Assembly: GCA_002367285.1 (NCBI GenBank)
Contig: DFBF01000068.1
Span: forward strand, 12,796-25,116
Reading direction: 5' to 3'
Origin: Rhodobacteraceae bacterium UBA3087
GTDB lineage: Bacteria > Pseudomonadota > Alphaproteobacteria > Rhodobacterales > Rhodobacteraceae
Length of the DNA: 12,321 nt
The notes beneath the pieces were generated by a model that ran no database searches, was not told where the DNA came from, and worked only from the letters and a program-made list of their open reading frames with translations. Every line of letters begins with the position of its first letter. Within the stretch, counting starts at the first letter, position 1. A program made the translations under genes and the position numbers. This document shows, piece by piece, positions 6,819 through 12,321 of the stretch.

Positions 6819-7729
6819 AGGACGCACAGCCTATGACGGAAGGACAAAAGGTCGTTCTGGTCACCGGCCCCTCGGGGGCAGGGCGCACGACGGCGATTCG
6901 TGCTTTGGAGGACACGGGGTTCGAGGTTATCGATAACCTGCCCCTGTCGCTGGTCGACCGCCTGCTGGATGGTGCGCCGTTGGAACACCCCCTGGCGCTG
7001 GGTGTGGACGTGCGCAATCGCGATTTTTCGGTCGCAGCCCTGCTTGAGCTGATCGACCACCTGTCCGAAAGTGCCCGTTATGATGTCGAGGTTCTGTACT
7101 TGGACAGTTCGCGTGATGTGCTGATTCGCCGGTATTCGGAAACCCGTCGACGCCATCCTCTGGCTCCGGCCGAGGCACCCGGAGACGGGATCGAACGCGA
7201 GGTCGAACTGTTGCTGCCCGTCCGCGCGCGCGCCGATGTTCTGATTGATACAAGCGACCTGTCGCCGCATGAGCTGAAGGACGAAATCTTTCGCTGGATG
7301 GGGCGTACGGGCAGTGAAATGTTGGCGGTGTCGGTGCATTCTTTCAGCTATAAGCGTGGACTTGCGCGGGGGCTGGATATGGTGTTCGACGCGCGGTTCC
7401 TGCGCAATCCACATTGGGAAATGTCGCTGCGGGCCCTGGATGGCCGGTCGCCCGAGGTCGCGGATTATGTCGCTGCCGACCCCCGGTTCGATGAGTATTT
7501 CGAACGGGTCAGCGGATTGGTCGAATTCCTGCTGCCCGCCGTCGGTGACGAAGGCAAAAGCCACCTGTCGATCGGGTTTGGGTGTACCGGCGGGCAACAC
7601 AGGTCGGTCGCATTGGCAGAAAAGCTGGCGAATGCGCTTGCACAGGCGGGCTGGCAGGTGTCAATTAGGCATCGGGAACTGGAACGTCGGGCGGCTCAGG
7701 CTGGTCTGACACCAAAGCATTCGGGGTAA
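6815..7729 (+). CDS. rapZ: RapZ/YvcJ-family nucleotide-binding protein
   Basis: A 304-residue P-loop protein of the RapZ (YhbJ/YvcJ) family. The N-terminal half has a Walker A-like loop GPSGAGRTT (18-26) followed by the family hallmark ALEDTGFEVIDNLPLSL (30-46); the C-terminal half carries GCTGGQHRSV (256-265), typical of the RNA-binding and metabolite-sensing domain. In E. coli RapZ delivers the small RNA GlmZ to RNase E and binds glucosamine-6-phosphate; Bacillus YvcJ binds nucleotides. The role in this group is not known to me. The Walker A Lys is Arg24 here. Start 6815 gives an ATGA overlap with hprK; an in-frame ATG at 6833 with AAGGA 10 nt upstream is an equally reasonable start (298 residues). 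It sits between hprK and the EIIA gene, as in other Rhodobacterales by memory. Confidence 0.92.
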   Translation: MKDAQPMTEGQKVVLVTGPSGAGRTTAIRALEDTGFEVIDNLPLSLVDRLLDGAPLEHPLALGVDVRNRDFSVAALLELIDHLSESARYDVEVLYLDSSRDVLIRRYSETRRRHPLAPAEAPGDGIEREVELLLPVRARADVLIDTSDLSPHELKDEIFRWMGRTGSEMLAVSVHSFSYKRGLARGLDMVFDARFLRNPHWEMSLRALDGRSPEVADYVAADPRFDEYFERVSGLVEFLLPAVGDEGKSHLSIGFGCTGGQHRSVALAEKLANALAQAGWQVSIRHRELERRAAQAGLTPKHSG

Positions 7730-7733
7730 GCGC

Positions 7734-8126
7734 TTGATCGGCATCGTGATCGTCGCGCATGGTGGGCTAGCCGGGGAATACCTGGCCGCTGTCGAACATG
7801 TTGTCGGCAAACAAGATCGTGTGCGCGCGATTTCCACCACGGCAGAATGTAATCGGACCGACAAACGGGACGAGATCACGGCAGCCGCAAGCGCGGTGGA
7901 CCAGGGCGATGGAGTCGTGGTCGTAGTCGACATGTTTGGCGGCAGCCCGTCGAACCTGTCCTTGCCCGCCTGTTGCAAGCAGGATCGCAAGATCCTGTAT
8001 GGCGCGAACCTGCCGATGTTGTTGAAACTGGCAAAGTCCCGCCATTTGTCCGTGCCCCGTGCCACCGAGGCGGCCATGAAGGCCGGGCGCAAGTATATTG
8101 ACTGTATTGACGGCCCGCAGGAGTAA
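7734..8126 (+). CDS. PTS EIIA component, mannose (ManX) type
   Basis: A 130-residue single-domain EIIA of the mannose superfamily. His9 in IVIVAHGGLA is the expected phospho-acceptor; DMFGGSPSN (66-74) and GANLPML (90-96) are family loops around the active site. It would take a phosphoryl group from phospho-HPr, encoded 6 nt downstream. No EIIB, EIIC or EIID gene is nearby, so this belongs to a regulatory PTS rather than a sugar-uptake system. The start is TTG at 7734, 4 nt after the rapZ stop, with GGGG overlapping the end of rapZ as ribosome site; no ATG lies before His9. The Cys80-Cys81 pair is a small oddity. Alphaproteobacterial EIIA of this type, beside HPr and HprK, has been studied in Brucella and Sinorhizobium. 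Confidence 0.9.
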   Translation: MIGIVIVAHGGLAGEYLAAVEHVVGKQDRVRAISTTAECNRTDKRDEITAAASAVDQGDGVVVVVDMFGGSPSNLSLPACCKQDRKILYGANLPMLLKLAKSRHLSVPRATEAAMKAGRKYIDCIDGPQE

Positions 8127-8132
8127 CATTTC

Positions 8133-8411
8133 ATGACCTCTGAGCAAAATCGCACGCTGAAAATCGTGAACGAGAAGGGGCTGCACGCACGCGCCTCGGC
8201 CAAGTTTGTCGAGGTGGTCGAGCAGCATGATGCCGCCGCCCGGGTCGAAAGGGATGGATTGGATGCTGAAGGGGATTCGATCATGGGTCTTTTGATGTTG
8301 GCAGCGTCGAAGGGAACGACTATTGACGTTCAGACGTCGGGGCCCCAGGCCGTCCAGCTGATGGAAGCGCTGGATGCATTGGTGGCCGACAAGTTCGGCG
8401 AAGGTATCTGA
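8133..8411 (+). CDS. ptsH: PTS phosphocarrier protein HPr
   Basis: A 92-residue HPr. His18 in NEKGLHARASAKFV is the site phosphorylated by enzyme I, and GDSIMGLLMLAASKG places Ser49 at the position of the regulatory serine (Ser46 in Bacillus), the substrate of HPr kinase. The presence of both sites and of hprK in the same gene run supports a serine-phosphorylation control loop. AGGAG (overlapping the EIIA stop) lies about 9 nt before the ATG. Enzyme I is not in the window and must be encoded elsewhere, probably the PtsP (EI-Ntr) type. Length is close to the 85-90 residues usual for HPr. Confidence 0.95.
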   Translation: MTSEQNRTLKIVNEKGLHARASAKFVEVVEQHDAAARVERDGLDAEGDSIMGLLMLAASKGTTIDVQTSGPQAVQLMEALDALVADKFGEGI

Positions 8412-8436
8412 GAGCGGTCGAAAGGCGGGCTGAAAC

Positions 8437-9318
8437 GTGGTTGAGAGTACGCAAAATACGGTTGGCAATGGCGTCCAAGGGCGCCAATCGGTCAAGTACG
8501 ACCGCGATAGCCTGACCTATGCGAACAGTTTCGACAATGTGTTCCAATCCAATTTCATTCGCGTGGTCGAATGGCTGACGGGTAAGCTGACCATTGTTCG
8601 TATGGTTCGGTCGCTAGAGAAACAGGGCGCCCCGGTCGGGCAAGCGTTCTGGCGGGCCTGTTTGGACGTGATGGGCATACCGCTTTTGACCCCGGCCGAG
8701 CAGTTGAAAAACATCCCGGCCGAGGGCCCGGTTGTTGTCGTGGCAAACCACCCGCATGGCATGGTTGATGGCATGATTCTGGCCGATCTGGTTGGCGGGC
8801 GACGTGATGACTATCGCATCCTGACACGCGCGGTCCTGGATGGGATCGACGAGGTCGCCTCGAGCTATATGATTCCCGTGCCGTTTCCCCACGACGCGGA
8901 TGTGCAGAAAAAGATGGTTGAGATGCGGGCAAGCGCCATGGCGCATCTGAAAGAGGGGGGGATCATCACGCTGTTCCCCTCGGGTGTCGTGTCGTCGTCG
9001 GACATGCTGTTTGGCCCTGCGGTCGAACGTGAATGGAACGTGTTCACCGCTCAGTTGATCCGCCGCTCAGGCGCCAAGGTTGTACCGATTTTCTTTCCAG
9101 GGGCCAACAGCCGCTGGTATCAGATGGCGAACCGGATTTCGGCGACGTTGCGCCAAGCGCTGCTGCTGCACGAGATCGTCTATAGCTGCAACAAGCCGCA
9201 GGCCCCTGTGGTTGGTGACGTGCTGACAGATGCCCAGATGGAGCAGTTGCACAGCGATCCGCGCGGCTTCATGGCGTGGTTGCGACAGCATACGCTGGAC
9301 CTGGGCAAGAACGCCTGA
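8437..9318 (+). CDS. PlsC-like glycerolipid acyltransferase (LPLAT superfamily)
   Basis: A 293-residue member of the lysophospholipid acyltransferase superfamily, probably membrane-associated though without a clear transmembrane helix. Motif I reads NHPHGMVDG (104-112); the His-to-Asp spacing is H-X5-D rather than the classical H-X4-D, a form seen in the hemolysin/OlsA-like branch (NHPxGxxDG). FPSG (180-183) stands for the usual FPEG motif, and VVPIFFPGANSR (215-226) is the last motif. The acyl acceptor could be lysophosphatidic acid, lyso-ornithine lipid or another glycerolipid; the sequence does not decide. GTG 8437 is the likely start, with AAAGG 11 nt upstream, 25 nt after HPr and without a terminator between, so it is probably the last gene of the chvI run. 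Confidence 0.85.
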   Translation: MVESTQNTVGNGVQGRQSVKYDRDSLTYANSFDNVFQSNFIRVVEWLTGKLTIVRMVRSLEKQGAPVGQAFWRACLDVMGIPLLTPAEQLKNIPAEGPVVVVANHPHGMVDGMILADLVGGRRDDYRILTRAVLDGIDEVASSYMIPVPFPHDADVQKKMVEMRASAMAHLKEGGIITLFPSGVVSSSDMLFGPAVEREWNVFTAQLIRRSGAKVVPIFFPGANSRWYQMANRISATLRQALLLHEIVYSCNKPQAPVVGDVLTDAQMEQLHSDPRGFMAWLRQHTLDLGKNA

Positions 9319-9326
9319 CCAAATCG

Positions 9327-9366
9327 CCCGGAGTATGCGTCGCCAACCCGGAGTATGCGTCGCCAA
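9327..9366 (+). repeat. Perfect 20-bp tandem duplication
   Basis: The unit cccggagtatgcgtcgccaa occurs twice back to back (9327-9346 and 9347-9366) directly after the acyltransferase stop. There is no third copy. It lies between that gene and the following hairpin, so it may be a recent slippage or duplication event, or a paired binding site. Confidence 0.9.
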
Positions 9367-9371
9367 ATTGA

Positions 9372-9384
9372 GTGCCTTCGGCAC
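9372..9384. terminator. Small terminator hairpin between acyltransferase and hbd
   Basis: GTGCC-TTC-GGCAC forms a 5-bp stem with a 3-nt loop. On the plus strand it is followed by GCTTTATTGT, ending the chvI gene run; on the minus strand it follows hbd and leads into TCAATTT. The stem is short, so termination may be partial. Confidence 0.45.
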
Positions 9385-9431
9385 GCTTTATTGTCCGATT
9401 GGCACCCAGAGTTGGCCGGATGCCCCGTGGA

Positions 9432-10307
9432 TCAGCGGGTCGGCACAGGGACTTCGCCCCGATAATCATAGAACCCGCGCCCGGTCTTGCGACCCAGCCA
9501 CCCGGCCTCGACGTATTTCGTCAAAAGCGGGCAGGGGCGGTATTTTGTATCCGCCAGCCCATCGTGCAGCACGTTCATGATTGCCAGGCAGGTGTCCAGC
9601 CCAATGAAATCGGCCAGCTCCAGCGGCCCCATCGGGTGGTTCGCACCCAACTTCAGCGACTGGTCGATCGAGTTCACGTTGCCCACGCCTTCGTACAGCG
9701 TATAGACGGCTTCGTTGATCATCGGCATCAGGATACGGTTGACGATGAAGGCCGGAAAATCCTCGGCCGAGGCGGCGGTCTTGCCGAGGTTTTCAACAAC
9801 CTCAAGGCAGGATTTGTATGTGTCGGCATCGGTGGCAATGCCGCGGATCAGTTCGACCAGCTGCATCACCGGCACCGGGTTCATGAAGTGAAACCCCATG
9901 AATTTTTCCGGACGGTCCGTGCGGGACGCCAGCCGGGTGATCGAAATCGACGACGTGTTCGAGGTCAGGATCGTATTCGGTTTCAGATGCGGAAGCAGGT
10001 CTTCGAAGATGGCCTGTTTCACCGTTTCACGTTCGGTGGCGGCTTCGATGATCAGGTCGCTGGGGCCCAGGTCGGTCAGTGTCAGCGTGGTGCGAATACA
10101 GCCCATCGCCGTGTCACGTTCTGCTTGGGAAATCTTGTCGCGGCTGACCTGGCGATCCAGGTTCTTGCCGATTTTGGCCACGGCCGCATCCAGGCTGTCT
10201 TGGCTGATGTCAGTCAACAGAACCTGATAGCCCGCCAGCGCCAAAACATGGGCGATACCGTTGCCCATCTGTCCTGCGCCGACAACTCCGACCGTTTCGA
10301 TAGCCAT
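9432..10307 (-). CDS. hbd: 3-hydroxybutyryl-CoA dehydrogenase
   Basis: A 291-residue NAD(P)-linked 3-hydroxyacyl-CoA dehydrogenase of the short bacterial Hbd/PaaH type, cytosolic, interconverting acetoacetyl-CoA and (S)-3-hydroxybutyryl-CoA. The Rossmann loop GAGQMG is at 10-15. The active-site set can be placed by spacing to the human enzyme: Ser119, His140 (GFHFMNPVPVMQLVEL), Glu152 and Asn190 (FIVNRIL). The C-terminal domain ends with YDYRGEVPVPTR, and KTGRGFYDY is the usual closing motif. AAAGGG precedes the ATG at a good distance. It is on the same strand as etfA, but an opposite-strand gene and a strong terminator separate the two, so it needs its own promoter within 10308-10469. Preference for short chains is inferred from the subfamily. 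Confidence 0.94.
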   Translation of the reverse strand: MAIETVGVVGAGQMGNGIAHVLALAGYQVLLTDISQDSLDAAVAKIGKNLDRQVSRDKISQAERDTAMGCIRTTLTLTDLGPSDLIIEAATERETVKQAIFEDLLPHLKPNTILTSNTSSISITRLASRTDRPEKFMGFHFMNPVPVMQLVELIRGIATDADTYKSCLEVVENLGKTAASAEDFPAFIVNRILMPMINEAVYTLYEGVGNVNSIDQSLKLGANHPMGPLELADFIGLDTCLAIMNVLHDGLADTKYRPCPLLTKYVEAGWLGRKTGRGFYDYRGEVPVPTR

Positions 10308-10469
10308 GGATTTCCCTTTCGTAAGCTGTGTTCACAGTATGCGGCGGCGCGGCATGCGTGCAAGGGTTAAGGGGCCGTTGAGGAAACTGAACACATTTTA
10401 AATTTAGCTGTTTGGCAAGGATTTGCTGCGAATCTCTCCCATGGGTGAAATGAAATGGAGTGGGTGGAT
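10308..10469. promoter_or_regulatory. Divergent spacer between hbd and the DUF6473-like gene
   Basis: A 162-bp region that must hold promoters for both flanking genes. It contains an AT-rich block (about 10393-10407) but no -35/-10 pair that I can pick with confidence. The TGCGA-N-TGCGA repeat seen upstream of mcd and pckA is absent; only one TGCGA occurs. Confidence 0.4.
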
Positions 10470-11297
10470 ATGGCCTATGAGAACTTGGGCGAAGGGGCCC
10501 TTGACTACTATCCGTGCAGATATGGCAAATCGAAACTTTTGTTCCGTGGTCCAAAGCGCAAGCTGGAGGAACCTTATGTTGCTGTCCTGGGGGGGACCGA
10601 AACATACGGCAAATTTATTGCAAAACCGTTTGCTGCGATGACCGAAGAGGTGCTGGATCATACGGTCGTAAATTTCGGCTGTGTGAATGCCGGGATTGAT
10701 GTGTTCGTGAACGATCAATCCGTTCTGGATGCCGCCAGCAATGCCGCCGTGACGGTGGTGCAACTGACCGGTGCGCAGAACATGTCGAACCGGTTCTATG
10801 CCGTGCATCCGCGCCGCAATGATCGGTTTCTGCGGGCCGCAAATTTGCTGAAAACCATCTATCGCGAGGTGGATTTTACCGAGTTCAACTTTACGCGTCA
10901 TCTTTTGACGACGCTGCATCAGGCCAGCCCGGATAAATTCGCCATGGTTGAACAGGAGCTGAAGGAAGCCTGGGTTGCGCGCATGAAGACGTTGATTTCC
11001 AAGATCGACGGCAAGATCATCCTGTTGTGGATGGCGGATCATGCGCCGGAAACCTGCGCGTCCTGTTCCATCGACGGATCCGACCCGTTGTTCGTTGGCG
11101 AAGAGATGATCAACGAGCTGCGCCCCTTTGTGGCGGGTGTGGTCGAGGTCGAAGTCAGTCGGGCAGAAATCGACGCGGGCCATGGCGACATGGTGTTCAC
11201 CGATATGGAGGAACCCGCCGCGCGGGGCATGTTGGGACCGATTGCGCACGAACGCGTTGCTGACGCTTTGGAAGAAATCCTGCGCCCCCACCTGTGA
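10470..11297 (+). CDS. DUF6473-like protein of unknown function
   Basis: A 275-residue soluble protein without signal peptide or membrane segment. From memory it matches the DUF6473 group common in Rhodobacterales, with no assigned function. Its layout recalls SGNH hydrolases: a strand followed by GGTETYG (41-47, compare GDSxTxG), NFGCVNAG (68-75, block II), GAQN (101-104, compare GxND) and GPIAH (256-260, where the DxxH histidine would be). The usual Ser is Thr and the Asp is Gly, so ordinary esterase activity is doubtful. Other striking segments are FYAVHPRRNDRFLR and ILLWMADHAPE, and a cysteine cluster CASC (196-199). GGAG 9 nt upstream supports ATG 10470; ATG 10455 would add five residues. 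It lies divergent to hbd and convergent with etfA. Confidence 0.78.
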   Translation: MAYENLGEGALDYYPCRYGKSKLLFRGPKRKLEEPYVAVLGGTETYGKFIAKPFAAMTEEVLDHTVVNFGCVNAGIDVFVNDQSVLDAASNAAVTVVQLTGAQNMSNRFYAVHPRRNDRFLRAANLLKTIYREVDFTEFNFTRHLLTTLHQASPDKFAMVEQELKEAWVARMKTLISKIDGKIILLWMADHAPETCASCSIDGSDPLFVGEEMINELRPFVAGVVEVEVSRAEIDAGHGDMVFTDMEEPAARGMLGPIAHERVADALEEILRPHL

Positions 11298-11335
11298 GGG
11301 GGCGCCTGCCCCGGTGCCATGGTCCGGGGCAAACA

Positions 11336-11364
11336 AAAAGGCCCGCCGTGATGGCGGGCCTTTT
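11336..11364. terminator. Strong bidirectional terminator between DUF6473-like gene and etfA
   Basis: A perfect 12-bp inverted repeat AAAAGGCCCGCC (11336-11347) and GGCGGGCCTTTT (11353-11364) with a 5-nt loop. The GC stem is flanked by T-runs on both strands (TTTTCGTGTTTTT on plus, TTTTTGTTT on minus), serving two convergent genes. A second, weaker hairpin with no T-run lies just before it at 11308-11330. Confidence 0.93.
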
Positions 11365-11392
11365 CGTGTTTTTCACCGGGTGTCGGTGGAGC

Positions 11393-12319
11393 TTACAGCG
11401 CGTCGGTCAGGGCCGGCACTGCGTCGAACAGATCGGCGACCAGGCCGAAGTCGGCGACCTGGAAGATCGGCGCTTCTTCGTCCTTGTTGATGGCGACGAT
11501 GACTTTGCTGTCCTTCATACCAGCCAGGTGCTGAATGGCACCCGAGATGCCGACGGCAACATACAGGTCCGGTGCAACCACCTTGCCGGTCTGACCAACC
11601 TGCCAGTCGTTCGGGGCATAACCCGAGTCGACAGCGGCGCGGGATGCGCCAACGGCGGCACCCAGTTTGTCAGCCAGTTTCTCGATCAGGGCAAAGTCCT
11701 CTTCCGAGCCAACGCCACGACCACCGGACACAACCACCCCAGCCGAGGTCAGCTCGGGGCGGTCGCTTGCGGCAACCTTGTCTTCGACCCAGGAGGACAG
11801 GGCGGGATCGGCAGCGGCCGAAACGGTTTCCACAGCGGCAGAACCGCCTTCGCCAGCGGCGTCAAAGGTCGAGGTGCGGAAGGTGATGACCTTGGTCGCA
11901 TCCGACGATTTCACGGTCTGAACCGCGTTCCCCGCATAGATCGGGCGTTCGAACGTGTCGGCGTCGACAACACCGGAGGCGTCCGAAATCACCATCACGT
12001 CCAACAGCGCAGCGACGCGCGGCATGACGTTTTTGGCGTCGGTCGTGGCGGGGGCCACGATGTGCGAATAGTCCCCGGCCAGCGACACGATCAGCGCGGC
12101 GGTCGGTTCCGCCAGGCGGTGGCCCAGGGCCGCGTCTTCGGCGACCAAAACTTTCGCCACACCGTCGATTTTCGCGGCGGCGTCGCCAGCAGCGGCGGCA
12201 GATGCGCCACAGCACAGAACGGTGATGTCCCCCAGCGATGCGGCGGCCGTCACGGCCTTGGCGGTGGCGTCCATCGCCAGTTCGCCGTTATTGACTTCTG
12301 CGAGAAGAAGAACAGCCAT
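11393..12319 (-). CDS. etfA: Electron transfer flavoprotein subunit alpha
   Basis: A complete 308-residue ETF alpha subunit; the ATG lies two bases from the right edge. ETF, an EtfA-EtfB dimer with FAD and AMP, collects electrons from acyl-CoA dehydrogenases and hands them to the ETF:quinone oxidoreductase at the membrane. The N-terminal domain (about 1-190) is the variable one; the C-terminal FAD domain shows VVSGGRGVGS (196-205), GASRAAVDSGYAPNDWQVGQTG (from 224) and the signature LYVAVGISGAIQHLAG (252-267), ending with INKDEEAPIFQVADFGLVADL. Length is typical. etfB is expected just outside the window, upstream on the same strand, so the ribosome site cannot be seen. The terminator at 11336-11364 follows its stop by 28 nt. 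ETF would serve the Mcd-like dehydrogenase at the other end of the window. Confidence 0.97.
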   Translation of the reverse strand: MAVLLLAEVNNGELAMDATAKAVTAAASLGDITVLCCGASAAAAGDAAAKIDGVAKVLVAEDAALGHRLAEPTAALIVSLAGDYSHIVAPATTDAKNVMPRVAALLDVMVISDASGVVDADTFERPIYAGNAVQTVKSSDATKVITFRTSTFDAAGEGGSAAVETVSAAADPALSSWVEDKVAASDRPELTSAGVVVSGGRGVGSEEDFALIEKLADKLGAAVGASRAAVDSGYAPNDWQVGQTGKVVAPDLYVAVGISGAIQHLAGMKDSKVIVAINKDEEAPIFQVADFGLVADLFDAVPALTDAL

Positions 12320-12321
12320 TA

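Noticed and set aside
5265..7600. Long minus-strand open frames opposite chvG (5265-6077) and opposite hprK-rapZ (6569-7600)
   Set aside because: The plus-strand products carry complete, well-placed motifs, and the antisense products are rich in Arg and Ser with no domain.
11308..11330. 7-bp hairpin GCCCCGG/CCGGGGC after the DUF6473-like gene as a separate terminator
   Set aside because: No T-run follows on either strand; the strong terminator next to it explains termination.
9372..11336. Long open frames opposite hbd (plus, 9372-10370) and opposite the DUF6473-like gene (minus, 10404-11336)
   Set aside because: They start or end within terminators and intergenic DNA, lack ribosome sites, and mirror convincing coding frames.
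1..12321. Mobile element, phage, defence system, CRISPR, tRNA or riboswitch
   Set aside because: No transposase, integrase, nuclease, spaced repeat array, cloverleaf or leader structure was seen; the genes are ordinary chromosomal metabolism and regulation.

Overview
The window looks like a stretch of chromosome from an alphaproteobacterium of the Rhodobacterales (Roseobacter/Rhodobacter group). The clues are GC-rich codon use, a short-form HPr kinase in a chvI-chvG-hprK-rapZ-EIIA-HPr gene string, a DUF6473-like protein, and a long-form acyl-CoA dehydrogenase that resembles methylsuccinyl-CoA dehydrogenase of the ethylmalonyl-CoA pathway. No mobile element, CRISPR array, rRNA or tRNA was seen.

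Layout. Positions 1-866 (minus) hold the 5' part of the Mcd-like acyl-CoA dehydrogenase, which runs off the left edge. Divergent to it at 1041-1811 (plus) is a TauE/SafE-family membrane transporter. Between that gene and the pckA terminator lies a 41-codon minus-strand frame that reads like the first residues of an alpha/beta hydrolase and then stops, a possible gene remnant. pckA (2019-3617, minus) encodes ATP-type PEP carboxykinase. A 351-bp spacer separates it from the divergent seven-gene plus-strand run 3969-9318: chvI, chvG, hprK, rapZ, a ManX-type EIIA, HPr and a PlsC-like acyltransferase, with junctions between a 4-nt overlap and 34 nt. After a 20-bp tandem duplication and a small terminator come 3-hydroxybutyryl-CoA dehydrogenase (9432-10307, minus), a divergent DUF6473-like gene (10470-11297, plus), a strong bidirectional terminator, and the complete etfA (11393-12319, minus), whose start lies two bases from the right edge.

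How it may fit together. Two themes meet here. One is acyl-CoA and C2 carbon metabolism: an acyl-CoA dehydrogenase, the ETF that takes electrons from such enzymes, a 3-hydroxyacyl-CoA dehydrogenase, and PEP carboxykinase, which opens gluconeogenesis. The other is regulation: a ChvG-ChvI two-component system joined to a permease-less regulatory PTS (HPr, EIIA, HPr kinase) and RapZ. The mcd and pckA upstream regions share a TGCGA-N-TGCGA direct repeat 5-6 nt upstream of candidate -10 boxes, which may mark a common regulator. No wholly new system is evident; the best leads are that shared repeat, the DUF6473-like protein with SGNH-like blocks lacking the canonical nucleophile, the RapZ with Arg in place of the Walker A Lys, and the acyltransferase attached to the PTS operon.
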